64,000 bases of DNA. Source: Tenrec ecaudatus (lineage: Eukaryota > Chordata > Mammalia > Afrosoricida > Tenrecidae). The position numbers were made by a program, and so were the translations under genes. Of this stretch, positions 35,295 to 46,737 are shown in pieces. The DNA is taken from the NCBI RefSeq assembly GCF_050624435.1, contig NC_134539.1, positions 48,764,001 to 48,828,000 of the forward strand, in the 5' to 3' direction. Each line of letters starts with the position of its first letter. Within the stretch, counting starts at the first letter, position 1. Under the pieces are notes generated by a model, which worked only from the letters and a program-made list of their open reading frames with translations, had not been told where the DNA came from and did no database searches.

Positions 35295-36090
35295 AAACCA
35301 AAATGGACATGTTATAAACATTAAAAGAGAGATTAAAAGACACACTGCATTAGGTACATCTGCTGCACAAGATCTCTTTAGAGCATTGAAGAGCAAGGCT
35401 GTTACTTTGAAGAGTAAGGTGTGCCTGACCCAAGCCATGGTATTCTCCACTGCATCCAATGCATGTGAATGTTGGACATTGACTAAAGATGACTGAGGAA
35501 GAATCGATGACTTTAAATTGTGGTTCTGGAGAAGAATATTGAAAGTGCCATGGACTGGTGGAAGAACACACTGGTCCATGCTGGAAGAAGTAAGGGGAGT
35601 GCTCCTGAGAGGCAAGAATAGCAAAACTTCATCTTACCTATTTAACCTTATTGTCAGGAGAGACCTGTCCCTGTATAGCAGTGGTTCTCAACCTTCCTAA
35701 TGTTGCCACCCTTTAATAGAGTTCCTCATTGCTGTGGTGACACCCCAAACATTAAATAATTTTCGTTGCTACTTCATCACTGTCATCTTGCTACTCTTGT
35801 GAATCGGGCGACCCCTGCGAAAAAGGTCGATTGACCCGCAAAGGGGTTGCGACCCACAGGTTGAGAACCGCTGCTGTAGAAGGAGCTCACGTTTGGTAAA
35901 GTGGAGGGGCAGTGAAGGAAGGCCCTTGGTGAATTGAGTAGACACAGGGGCTGCATCCATGGGCTCACGCATAGGAACACGTGAGGATGGCTCAGAACCG
36001 GGCGGTGTGCCGTTCTGTTGTGCAACGTGTGGGAGCCCACTCCGTGGCACCTAACAACAAAATGTACAAGCCTACTAGGAGGCTGACCAA
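35295..36090 (+). mobile_element. RTE/BovB-like LINE fragment (right part)
   Basis: It continues the RTE of 32.9 kb: LKSKAVTLKSKVCLTQAMVF near 35390, then a WFWRRILKVPWTGGRTHWSM segment near 35520, then the 3' end to about 36060. This order is that of the C-terminal part of BovB-type ORFs. A SPIN element interrupts it at 35679. Confidence 0.85.
35679..35873 (+). mobile_element. SPIN non-autonomous hAT transposon, copy 2
   Basis: A 195-bp element with terminal inverted repeats cagtggttctcaacc and ggttgagaaccgctg. Flanking 8-mers ctgtatag and ctgtagaa agree at six of eight positions, as expected for an aged hAT target duplication. Confidence 0.92.
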
Positions 36091-36104
36091 CTTGCATTGT
36101 TTCT

Positions 36105-36190
36105 CATAGGAATAAAGAGATAGCGAAAGAAAGATAAAGGAAGGAAGCAAGCAAGCAAAGGAGGAAAGAAAAGAAAGCAATAAAAATAGA
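36105..36190. repeat. GA-rich low-complexity tract
   Basis: A purine-rich run of gaaagaaag-like units follows the RTE 3' end. Confidence 0.8.
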
Positions 36191-36640
36191 AGCATTAACG
36201 CTATTGATCTCCCTCCTCCTTTAAATAGTCTCCTTCTTTGGTTGCTATTTTCCTGGTCTCTATCACCTGTTCGTCACCTGGACTTTCTACCATCTTAGGA
36301 GAAAATACCCAAACCATAAAGTCAGTCATATTAGTTCCCCTGCAAATATATCCGATACAACCTCATCTGGGGATTTAATATCGATTCCAGTCATTTTTTT
36401 CATTCACTCAGTATATCTGAGCGTCATTATTTGCTAGCGTTATTCTGGGTGTGAAATAGTCTCGAACAAGGCAGTGCCCATCACTTTATTTCTAAATGGC
36501 CCTTCCAGTCATGGCTGATTTGGATGGGCCAGTCATACATGGTTTGGGCCTGCCTGCAGACATTTTTGCTCATCAAAATTTGATGTGCGGGGTGCTACTA
36601 GATTATAGGTCAGGGATGAGGCTCAACATCCTCAAAGCCA
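36191..36640. other. Unclassified intergenic sequence
   Basis: No supported feature; the 69-residue frame at 36496-36705 has no recognisable content. Confidence 0.4.
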
Positions 36641-36644
36641 ATCT

Positions 36645-36765
36645 AACGAAATTCAGTGTCAAGTTGATTCTGACACGCTGTAGAACTGCCCCTGTGGGTT
36701 TCTAAGACTAAATTTTTATAGGAGTGGCAAGTCAAACTGCTGAACAGGGCTCCTCGCTAAACACC
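36645..36765 (-). repeat. AfroSINE fragment
   Basis: Antisense blocks 'gtcaagttgattctgacacg', 'gaactgcccctgtgggtttc' and a closing 'gaacagggctcctcgc' are present. Confidence 0.75.
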
Positions 36766-36784
36766 CTATAATGCAAAACATTTA

Positions 36785-37020
36785 AAAAAAACATTTTATT
36801 AGGTGTTCATACAACTCTTATCACAATCCATACATATACATACATCAATTGTACAAAGCGCATCTGTACATTCTTTTCCCTAATCATTTTCAAAGCATTT
36901 GCTCTCCACTTAAGCCCTTTGCATCAGGTCCTCTTTTTCCCCCTCCCTCCCCGCTCCCCACTCCCTCATGAGCCCTTGATAATTTATAGATTATTATTTT
37001 GTCATATCATGCCCTTTATC
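36785..37020 (-). mobile_element. 5'-truncated L1 3' end
   Basis: Antisense L1 terminus 'cattttattaggtgttcata' through 'gatcctcttt'-type UTR blocks ('cctttgcatcaggtcctctt') to 'tattttgtcatatcatgcc'. Confidence 0.85.
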
Positions 37021-37140
37021 CCAACCAAAATGCCAATAGTGCAAAACTGAGAAAATTTAACAGACTAAACTGTTCCCATGCTCTTCTAGTCCCAATATCA
37101 TTTAGAAGTCAGTTCCCTACAAAGGACTTCATATTCTACC

Positions 37141-37572
37141 TGTGATAGTTAAAGTTTACTGTGCCAACCTGACCAATAAACACATGAAGAATTCATTGAA
37201 GGGTGGAGAGATAAATGACTTAGTGAGCCTCGCCTTTCTGGTTCTCGGGTCTCTGGCTCTCTGACCAGGGTATAGCTGTCTTAGCCAGTTCCCTGCTTTA
37301 GCTGGCAAGACTCAGTTCCTGCAAGACGTCCCTAAGGAGAAACCACATGGACCAACCCCAATGCAGCCCTGAGTGATGGAGCAGCCGTGTGGAGACCCCT
37401 GCCAGTGCTGAGATGCTTACACGCTCACTGATTCAGCTTTCCTCCTGAATTTTGGTGTTATTGCATGTGTTTTGTGAGATTGAGGACTGTGTAGATTGGT
37501 GTCAGACATATGGGCTAATGTCGGACTGATGGGCTTGGACTGGACTGGGTTGGGATGCTTTCTTAATGTACA
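37141..37572 (+). mobile_element. MaLR/ERVL-type LTR, 3'-truncated
   Basis: It begins tgtgatagttaaagtt. It shares 'gagacccctgccagtgctga', 'tgttattgcatgtgttttgt' and 'gacatatgggctaatgtcgg' with the other LTR copies here. It stops before the 'tttctctag' end. Confidence 0.72.
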
Positions 37573-37594
37573 CTTACCAGTTTTCACAACAACA

Positions 37595-37705
37595 CTTGAA
37601 GGTATTATTATACTTTACTCACAGATAAGGAAATTGAGGCTCAGAAAAGCTAAGTAAACTGCCCAAGGGCAGGGATGGTCCAGATGACCCAAGCACCAAC
37701 CCAAG
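37595..37705 (+). repeat. MIR fragment
   Basis: The block 'cagataaggaaattgaggct' followed by 'agtaaactgcccaagggca' is the classical MIR core. Confidence 0.85.
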
Positions 37706-39045
37706 AGTTCTTTTGACTAGCGTATGCACAGCTTCAGGTTTTTGTTTCCCCATGTGTCTTAGCTCTCTATCCCTGGATCTTTGTGGTTATTATGTTGAAT
37801 GTATAAGTATGTTTCTATTAAGGTCATATTCTTTGGTGTTGAGATTCATGAGAGATTTGTTGTTTATAAAGAATAAAAGCACTCTTAAGTTGTGACTCAC
37901 CCTCACATGTAGTATTTATTTTTCATTTAGGCAGAAAAAAAACAAACCCTCCCACTGTGATCAAATGTCTTTAGCAATGTCACGTTGAAGTCTGTATTAT
38001 CCACTTACGAAAGCCATTGTAACACACCTTTAACTGACACATTTTTACTTTTATTTGAAATCAGAAGTTTGAAAGGGAATAATATGGGCATTCATGTACA
38101 GAACAAAAAATGTCTTATGTACGCAATTTGTCTTCATTTACCATTTCTACTTTTAAAGTCACGCCTTTTCTATATCAACACTTAGAATCTTCTGGGATTG
38201 TGTATGTGTGTGTGTAGACGGTATGAAATAAGCCACTCCTCACTTATCAGCAGGGTTAGGTTCCAAAAAGCAGGTGATTGTGCAAACCCGGTGTTGTCTG
38301 GAAAGGAAGAGAATGTGGAGCCTGGATTCCATGAACTGCTGGGCCCTGGCATAACTTTACTTTGGACTTCGAGGCGCAGTTGTTGGGACTGAATCTTAAG
38401 CAAACCTCGGGCCTAGTGCTGGGTGAGAGGCACAATCGGCCACTCCGAAGCTCAGGCAGCCAGTGGAGGCAGAGGCCAAGGCAGTTGGTGGGGCTTGCTG
38501 CCCTTCCACAGTCCTACCTGCCTACTGCTATTCTTCTACCTGGAGAAGACCCCACAGAAACTAGCAACACTGCTTCACAGGGAGGGCTTGGAATCAGAGG
38601 CCGGGAGATTGGAAACAAAGAGCTGCTTAGAAGAGGAAGGTAGCTGCCCAGGCCACAAAGAGAAGGGTAAAGACAGATTTTTCTGTAGCCTCTCGACCTC
38701 AAATTACCCACCAGCTCCCTTCCTACTGCAAGGCTTAGTCACGTAAGTAGGGGGATTAGCAAGAGCAACCTCATCCGTCCCTGTCTCTTCCTGGACCCAT
38801 CAATCATTCTTTTGCCCCTTTGGAAAGTATTCCCTCAAGATTTACCTGAGTAGTCTCATCTGCATGGACAACTACAACAATGGCTCCAACAGTGGCTATG
38901 AGAACCCCAAGAGGCCATCTGGAGAACTGGCTATGTCAGGGTGATTCCGGAAGCCCAGAGTTGAACAGGGGTGGAGATGCAGATGCATACACAAAATAGT
39001 CGGATGTGCTGAAATGATGTTTAGACATTTAAATACTTATGTAAT
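37706..39045. other. Unclassified, moderately GC-rich near 38.3-38.7 kb
   Basis: Overlapping open frames of 92-107 residues at 38362-38746 have no splice sites or recognisable domains. A GT microsatellite lies at about 38200-38216. Confidence 0.4.
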
Positions 39046-39049
39046 TCTT

Positions 39050-39400
39050 TTCCTAACATTAGTTACTTTGCTACTTTGCTTGATCACCTCTGTCTAGAAG
39101 ACCATCTTATACTTGACTAATCCAACAAACTCCCACTTCACAGCTCAAATTAAGCAGCAGCTTTGAGTCTTCTGTGGCCCCTCTCGGCCACAGCCTGAGG
39201 AGCTGCTGCTTCTGTTAGCTGCTACAACACTCCATGATGGTTTCCTCCAGCACCGCATTTATCACACGACTGTCGCTTCTAGTTGGTTGTCTCCCCCACC
39301 AAACAGTCAATTTCTATCTTTCTTCCAGATACTTGGAGCAAAAAAACCTCATACACAAAGGGCCCTCAATGAACTGCTAGATCATGATGCATTAATATCT
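39050..39400 (+). repeat. Possible LINE-2 fragment
   Basis: The 'gcaccgcatttatcacacga' and 'ggttgtctcccccaccaaac' blocks resemble the L2 3' region, at low similarity. Confidence 0.4.
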
Positions 39401-40175
39401 TTTTATCTATAATGTGCTATCGTGTGGAAATTTCATGTCTGACAGAGATAAATGGATCATATCTGCCATACAATGTTCTGAAATAAACATAATTCCTTGC
39501 TACACTCTTACGAACAAAATGAATTTGAACGAGTTCACTGTGGGTTTAGCTAAACCAGCTGGTTCATTAAGCAATTATTATTTTTTTAATCTACAAAGTA
39601 TTATCGTGCATTCAAGATCCACATGTTCTCTATTTTGTCTAACGTGTTTACTAGTGTTTCCAAAGGGCAAGAAAGCAAGTAGTAAAATTTAAAAGTATTA
39701 ACACAAGAAAAACCATTAGTCAAGTGCATACTTTAACATTTTGCATATGGAGACCTACTGTGCTTGGCTTAAAAGAAACTAATGCAATAAAAATTCCCCT
39801 GGGAAGGTTAAAATCAGTGACTCTGCAAATCATGGCACACTGTGTCATGAAATGGAGAAAGAGGAGCCCGATTTTAAAACAGAACAGCAATGTCATTCCA
39901 AATGGAAAAGCTTACTAAAAACAGCAGAAGTGTTTATGAACTTCACTCCAAGGAAAGGCCATTATCAGCAGCATGCAGTTAGGATGCATGCAGCCATGAC
40001 GCAGAAGCGAGAGTGGCTTCTCACTCAGTCTCAATAGGCTACAGGGAACAGTTTGCCTGTTCCAGAGTGCTTTGAACGCAGTCTTCAGTCCATCAACTGG
40101 AACAAAGTATAAAGAAGAACACATAAGATTTAAATCAATTTGTAGGGAAGTGGTAGAGAAAATTTTATGTTTGTT
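39401..40175. other. Unclassified
   Basis: A 61-residue frame at 39852-40037 (MEKEEPDFKTEQQCHSKWKS start) has no recognised family. I cannot say whether it is an exon or an ancient repeat. Confidence 0.35.
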
Positions 40176-40179
40176 GATT

Positions 40180-40640
40180 ACTTATTTGACTCCCTTTATT
40201 CCAATAGGATAAATTTTAAACAATGTTATTGGCACTTCATCCACATATCATCAATTCAACAGTTCAATCATATCAATGAGAACAATCATCACCACAATCA
40301 ATTTTAAAACAGTTTCTTCTGTCTTGTCTCAGTTATTAGTCTAAGTATTATTATTTTTTAATTGTGGCAAAAATACACACAACAAAACAGTCTAATTCCA
40401 CAACATCTACATGTATAATTCATTTCATTGATGATAGTCATCGTGTTGTGCAACCATTACTGATATATTTTTCCAAATATACTCATTGACATAAACTCAG
40501 TGGCCCTGAAGCAAAAACTCTTCCTCCTTCACCCATGGTAACCATTGGTCAATTTTGGTTTCTTTCTGTGAAAAAAAAAAGTTTTTTCACATAAAATTTA
40601 CATATCATACACTTCCATATTAATTCACTTTTTAAAAGAG
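40180..40640. repeat. Ancient LINE (L1M-type) segments
   Basis: The 'gttgtgcaaccattactgat' and 'cacccatggtaaccattggt' blocks belong to the 3' UTR of old L1 families. A related 'attcaacagttcaatcatat' block also occurs near 2.7 and 42.2 kb. Confidence 0.6.
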
Positions 40641-40799
40641 TCATATATAAATCATTACAATCAGTTCCAGTGTTCCCTTGCCCCTCCTCCATTCATTGTT
40701 TGTTCCCCAATCCATCGCATCGGTTATTGTCTCTATGCATCCACTCCTAGGCTTCATCAACTGGGAAACCTAACAGAAACAGTAAAAAACAAAATGGAA

Positions 40800-41395
40800 A
40801 GAAAAAGGCGCCTGATCTGACCCTACCACACTGGGATGAAACACAAAGTGTGTGCAACAGAGCAGCAAGGGGAGCAAAGCTACAAAATCCCTGGGGGGGT
40901 CCCCAAAATAGACTTCAGTGGTAGGGCATGACACCTAATCAGACTTGACTGGAAAACACTCATAAAGGACAAGAGACAACAAAGAATTTATAAGCTTTTC
41001 TTTTTTTGTTGTCTTGGTTTTATTTGTATTTTTTTTCATGCCTTTCTAGATAAGATAGGCAGGATAAACAGCCCCAAGGAGAAAATAATGGGACATGGGA
41101 GGGGGGGTGGGAAAAGAAGTAGGGGAACCAATAAACCAATAAACCCAGGGTCAAGGAACAACAAGTGATCTACAATTGATGTCAAGGAGGCCGTAGGATG
41201 CCTGGAGAGGTTTGATCAAGTGCAGTGCAGCCAAAAGGAATTAATGAAAGCCAAAAGAGGGTTGAACATGATAAAGGGATAAGAGGAAAATAAAAGGAAA
41301 TAGAGAAAAGAGTTAGGAGGCAAAGGACATTTATAGTGGTATAAATACAGGCATGTACATTCAAAGTTACACAAAGGAACACAGCCTGGAATTGA
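40800..41395 (+). mobile_element. L1 3' UTR segment without the 3' end
   Basis: It aligns by eye to 33430-33970 of the L1 inside the RTE: 'aacagagcagcaaggggagc', 'gacttgactggaaaacactc', 'ggtttgatcaagtgcagtgc'. It stops at 'caggcatgtacattcaaagt', well before the normal terminus. It is therefore truncated at both ends. Confidence 0.78.
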
Positions 41396-41399
41396 AAGC

Positions 41400-42180
41400 A
41401 TTTAAAAAAATTTTTTTTGGTTTTTTATAATAGGCTTTTGGGGTGCCCTGGTATCAGGCTGTGCTGTGCTGTCCCCCAGGGAAGGGGGACCAGATTAGCA
41501 GAGTGGGTTTGGGGCTGTCTAGATCTGAATTATCCTCTGTCTGCACTCCTGTTTCACTCCTGCCTCTGCCCTGCCCAGCACTGCAGGTTGGCTCTGGGAA
41601 TCTTTGTTCTGTCACAGGTAAATATAACAGTGGATCTTCAATTGCTGCAAATTAGTGGCTAATTATCTATTGCTACCCACGCTGGCAGGCATGGAACTGG
41701 GGAGATGGGGAAAGGGGAGGACCCATGTCGTCATTCTATTCCTGGCTGGGGAAGTGGGCTGCAAAGTCTTAGACTGCAGGATCAGGGTAGATGGAAGAGG
41801 GGGGAACTTCAGTGTGAGATCTTGTAGCTAGTTTTCAGAGACTTTCCTTAAACCTGGGATTACGACCACTTTTAAACAGCAACCTGAGGAAACTACTGCT
41901 TGCTTCAGGTCTCAGATCTTGAGTGCAGGAAGAGGTGGCAGACCTAGCAAGGGGTTAGCAGAGCCTGCAGGCAGATGCAGTGAATTTAGAGCATTTCAGC
42001 GAGTTCTCAAATCACTTCATGTGTGACAATCACAGGGGGAGGTCTGAACCAGACCTTAGTACACTGAATGTATTTTTTGCACCCAGCCTCCCAGTATTGG
42101 CCTCATTACCTCTTAATTTTCTGTTCTAACAACAGGATCACTGGGTGGGTGATTCTATCTTGATGCCAGCTTGACTTCAT
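41400..42180. other. Unclassified GC-richer block
   Basis: Two overlapping frames (41417-41662 and 41443-41655) are present but unrecognised. The block could be an LTR or an old L1 5' region; I cannot decide. Confidence 0.35.
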
Positions 42181-42189
42181 TTATTTTAT

Positions 42190-42430
42190 ATATTTTAAAC
42201 ACTTTTATTGGCATATACTTCTCATATCATACAATTCAATAGTTCAATCACACCAAGAAGGGTTGAACAGTAATCAGCACAATCAGTTTTAGAATATTTT
42301 ATTCATTCTTGGACTCATGATTATTAGTTCCCCATTTCCCCCCAACCTCCGCTGCCATACCTGTAGAGAAACCATTTATTATCTCTATAAATCTACATAT
42401 CTTGGGTTTCAAAAAAGAAAAGCTTGCACA
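42190..42430. repeat. Old LINE-like segment
   Basis: It shares 'caattcaatagttcaatcac' and the 'ccccatttccccccaacctc' region with segments at 2.7 and 40.2 kb. Confidence 0.5.
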
Positions 42431-42803
42431 AAAAAAAGGGAAAAAATCAATGAAACTGGGAAAATAGTGAATTTTTCTTAAAGTTTTTACTTCCCTCATC
42501 ACTCCACTTTATCTTTTTTTTTTTTCTTTCAACTTTTCATAGCCAGGCAGTTGTGTTTGGTAGTTTGTACAGATGTTTTAGATGCGATCAAAGGAAGGAT
42601 GAAATCCAGTAACGAGAACTTCAAGAATGTTATTTGAACCCCTTGCTGCCCAGAGTCAGAACAATACAGTCAGGATGACAAAGGTGATCCCAAGGAACCA
42701 AAGAGGAAGTAGCTAGTTGTGCCTTCTTTGTGAAGACATGCATAGAGGAACATAAAATCAACACACACCCCTAACGGCCCAAGTCTCTGTTAATTTTGCC
42801 AAG

Positions 42804-43333
42804 TGTGGCAGTTACATAACCTACTGTTACCTTGAGCGAAGGGGTGGAGTCTAGCCTGTCAATCAGGTCACAGAAAATGAGGCCTCTGTGTAGGCATGGC
42901 CTTCTCCTGAGGATTTTAGGAACTCCTGTCTTCCTTCCTGGAGGTGGGGCACACTCTCTCCCTGCTAGAAATCCCTGTTGATAAGCCATATGGAGTTATG
43001 CTAATGGAGCCAGAGTCCTGGAGCTGGAGGAGCCACATGGAGACCCCTGCCAGTTCTGAGATGCTTCCACTGCCACTGGATCCATAAGACTTTCTTCCCA
43101 CTGGCCTGTGATCATCCTGCACTCAGCATCATTGCATGTGTTGCATGAGTATGAAGATGACTTTATAGACTTGTATCGGACATATGGGCTAATATCGGAC
43201 TTATGGACTTGATCTGGAGTGGGCTGGAATATTTTCTTAATATAATATACAATTTCTCTTTGATATAAAATTCTCTCTTACCCACATATGTGTCTCTCTG
43301 GATTTATTTCGCTACTTAACCCAAAGTAACACA
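42804..43333 (+). mobile_element. 5' LTR of a MaLR/ERVL-type element
   Basis: A 530-bp LTR begins tgtggcagttacataacc and ends gtaacaca. It carries the shared blocks 'gagacccctgccagttctga' and 'ggacatatgggctaatatcg'. It is followed at once by the internal region, whose start fits this element class. Confidence 0.8.
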
Positions 43334-44900
43334 TTATGGTACCAGGAGTGGGATACTAGAGAAACAAATCATGAAGATGAAGAACAACTGCTATGAGGCC
43401 AAAGTCAGAAATGGCTATGCCGTTTACTGGGTTGTTTTCAGGAAAGAATATGGGAAGTTAAAATTTTGATTATTGTGTTTGGTTGTTGTCTTTAAATGGA
43501 TTTAATGTGTATTTTGAGCTCAGGGGACAAAATTGCTCCTTGAATTTTTCAGAGATCATGCTGCTTAGTGAAAATTTCTGACAGAAGGCCTGGTCCTGGT
43601 TTGAGGCAATGCTGCCAGAGGCTTAAGGCCATATTTTGTGTCAATGGAATAATTTTGAATAAGGATTAAGATAAGATAGATAAGGATTGAACTTGACTGT
43701 TTTAAGAATTGAGTTTAGGATTTGGCTATACTAGCTTTATACTATTTTCTTCTGCTTAGTATTATTGATATAATGATTGATAGAAATGATTATTGGGGAG
43801 TATGAAAAAAGAGAGCTGTAAGCCCACTTGCTTTCAACTATTAATTTGAATCTTTAAATGGGTTGGGCACACATGCAAAGAAGACTCTGAAAAACTAAGC
43901 TCCACCTGAGTGCTCAGGACATTTGAAGGTGAAGACACTTGCCAAGGGTGCTGTTGACAGATTGAAGACAAAAAGTAACCCTTTGGATTTTTAAATTTTG
44001 AACTAGTGGTTTGTGTCAGAAGCTGGAAAATATTGGAACCATGGAAGGAACTCTGTGCTCTGGGACTGAACTGTTAAAGGGAGCCTGTGGGAAGGCTGAA
44101 ATGCTTGCTAGGTGACCACCTGGATCCACTTATTGAGCGGAAGTGAGATAAACTCAGCAATAAAGAGATAGGTTGAGTATGGCCATGGACACCTGTGGAC
44201 CTGGTTCACAGATACTAGAGTTGAAGACAAGAGAGGGTTGACTGGTCTGAAATTCATGACCTAGCCCAAAGGGGCTAGGGTTGCTGAGAATTTGTGATGG
44301 GGCCCATGGTCTAAAGGCAAGGCGACCAATGGGCACCCTGGTGAGGCTAAGCAAGGTGGCCCACACTGTGTTGATGACAACCTGACCAGATGAAGAAAAG
44401 ATTTTTGAGCCTGTGAATTGGTGCTGTGAATTGAGCCTGTATTGCTGCTGACTTTATGGATGGCCTGTCCTGATTTGACTTTGCTTATGGATGGAGACTT
44501 CACAAGGTTCCAACTGGAATGAAGATTGTTCACATCAAAGAACATGATTGTCACCTCACAGCACTGGGTCGATGTAAGTGGGCAGTATAGGAATTGGATA
44601 CCCAAAAATGGGTGGATAAAGGCATGAAGTGGCTACCTTCCAAACTTTCACAAGTGGGGGAATATATTCATAGAATTATAGGATTATGGTGTAGATGGCC
44701 ACATAACTACAATTGTTAGGCATAGAATATTTTTGTTTTGTTCACTTATAGAATATTATGTTTAAATTAGGCTGGCACATATTGAATTGTATGTAGTTTA
44801 GTTTTATCCTATTAGGTACAGATATGATTTTATTGTTTTGTTTTAAAATTATATATAGCTAAAGAGTTGTGTTAAAGTGTCAAGTTGACAAAGGGTGGTC
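43334..44900 (+). mobile_element. Internal region of the MaLR/ERVL-type element
   Basis: It begins 'ttatggtaccaggagtggga', the form expected at the start of a MaLR/ERVL internal region. It runs for about 1.57 kb, a usual length for non-autonomous MaLR elements. It has no long open frame: no gag, polymerase or envelope gene can be read. An old non-coding relic. Confidence 0.7.
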
Positions 44901-45407
44901 TTTGACTGTTACATCATCTACTGGCAACTTCAAAGAAGTTGTGGAATCTAGCCTGCCAATCAGGTCATAGCCAATGAGGCATCTGTGTAGGCATGGCCTT
45001 CTCCTAAAGATTCTGGGAATTCTGTCTTCCTGCCTGGAGACAGGACACATTCTCTCCCTGTGAGGCCTTCCTGTTGACAAGCCTCATGGAGCTATGCTAA
45101 TGGAGCCAGAGCTCTGGAGCTGGAGGAGCCACATGGAGACCCCTGCCAGTGCTGAGATGCTTCCACCGCCACTGGATTCACAAGACTTTCCACCCACTGG
45201 CGTGTGATCTTCTTGCATTCAGCATCATTGCATGTGTTGCATGAATCTGAAGAGGAGTTTATAGACTTGTATTGGACATATGGGCTAATATTGGACTTAG
45301 GGACTTGATCTGGACTGGGCTGGGATGTTTTCTTAATATACAATTGCTCTTTCATATAAAGTTCTCTCTTACACTCATATGAGTCTCTCTGAATTTGTTT
45401 CTCTAGT
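44901..45407 (+). mobile_element. Second LTR of the MaLR/ERVL-type element
   Basis: It is collinear with the 5' LTR: 'gttacatcatctactggcaa', 'tggagacccctgccagtgct', 'ggacatatgggctaatattg', 'gaatttgtttctctag'. Its start has mutated from tgtgg to tttga, and it is cut off at 'tctctag' where another LTR begins. Confidence 0.78.
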
Positions 45408-45905
45408 TGTGGTAGCTATGTAATCTGTTATCCATTTGAAATTATTATGAGTGAATGGGGTGAAGTTTAGTCTCACAGCTTGATTACCTTATTTGGAGGC
45501 GCTAAGGACATAAATAGCTCATTGGCAGCAGGACACACACACACTCCCTGCAAGACATTCCTGTTGAGAAGACTCATGGAGTTGCGCTAGAGCCCTGAAG
45601 CTGAAGGAGCCACGTGGAGATCCCTGCCAGTGCTGAGATGCTTCCACTGCCACTGGATCCACAAGACTTTCCACCCACTGGCCTGTGCTCTTCCTGCATT
45701 TGGTGTCATTGCTTGTGTCATGAGTCTGAATAGGAATTTATAGATTGGTATCAGACAGATGGACTAAAATCAGACTTATGCACTTAATCTGGACTGAGCT
45801 GGGATGTTTTCTCAATATTCTATTGCTCTTGTATATAAAGCTCTTTCTTTTATACATATAAGTGTCTATAATTTTGTTTCTCTAGTCTACCCACTCTAAC
45901 TAGTC
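45408..45905 (+). mobile_element. Third LTR abutting the second
   Basis: A new LTR begins tgtggtagctatgtaatc directly at the end of the second LTR and runs to 'tttctctagtctacccactc'. It belongs to a subtype like the one at 62.5 kb and less like the two before it. Confidence 0.75.
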
Positions 45906-46059
45906 AATCCAGACGAACAGACCAAGTTTTCCAGGACACGTTCTGAATGGTGGAAGACAATGTTTGGAAAATAGAAATCTGAATGTGATGAGATGGCAAT
46001 GATGGACTTGGTACACATGATCAGGGAATGAAGGATTATGGACTAGTGGTGGTGTACAG

Positions 46060-46255
46060 GGTTTCTATTGTAGTGGGCTGCAAACCACAAGGCCTGTAGT
46101 TTGAAACCACCAGCTGTTCAATGAGAGGAAGATGAGGCTTTTGCCTCCTGTAAAGAGTTAGAGTGTCAGAAATCCATAGGGGTAATTATAATTGTAGTCA
46201 GTTCTATACGGTTAATATGAGTCAGAATAGACGCGATGGCAGTGAGCAGAGTTGA
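46060..46255 (+). repeat. AfroSINE
   Basis: Sense blocks 'tagtttgaaaccaccagctg', 'tgtaaagagttagagtgtca' and 'gagtcagaatagacgcgatg' run in order. Confidence 0.85.
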
Positions 46256-46498
46256 AGAGCACCAAGACGAAGACTCTAATGCCCCCAAATGACTGCCATC
46301 TGGATTCTTCCTCTGTTGTGACCAGATCAAATCTGCAAGTCCTGGTATCACAATCGGTGACACTGTCAAAAAGCTTGATGAGATGTGCAATAACCTGAGT
46401 GACAATGAGAAACAGTCTTACATCAATGAAGCAGTGACAGTACAGAAGTACTCAAAGGATGTTGCTGACTATAAGTCTAAGGAGAATTTTGATGGTGC

Positions 46499-46737
46499 CA
46501 TAAGGAGCCCTGGTGGCAAAATGGTTGGGTTGCTAACCACAAGATCAGCAGTCCTAAACCACAAACCACACTGGGGGAGAAAGACAAGGCTTTCTGCTTC
46601 GGTAAAGAGTTATAGTCTCCACTGGAGGAATGTATGGATTGTGCTAAGAGATGTAAGAGCCCCCAATAAAAGTATTTAAAATAAAATTTTAGAAAAGAGT
46701 TATAGTCTCAGGAATTCACTGGGGCAGTTCCACTCTG
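46499..46737 (+). repeat. AfroSINE inside the HMGB3 pseudogene, itself interrupted by L1
   Basis: It starts 'aaggagccctggtggcaaaa' and ends 'ggggcagttccactctgtcc'. A 74-bp L1 at 46620-46693 splits it. Confidence 0.88.
46620..46693 (+). mobile_element. 74-bp L1 insertion with perfect target duplication
   Basis: The L1 terminus 'gtaagagcccccaataaaag' is bounded by perfect 16-base repeats aaagagttatagtctc at 46604-46619 and 46694-46709. Confidence 0.9.
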
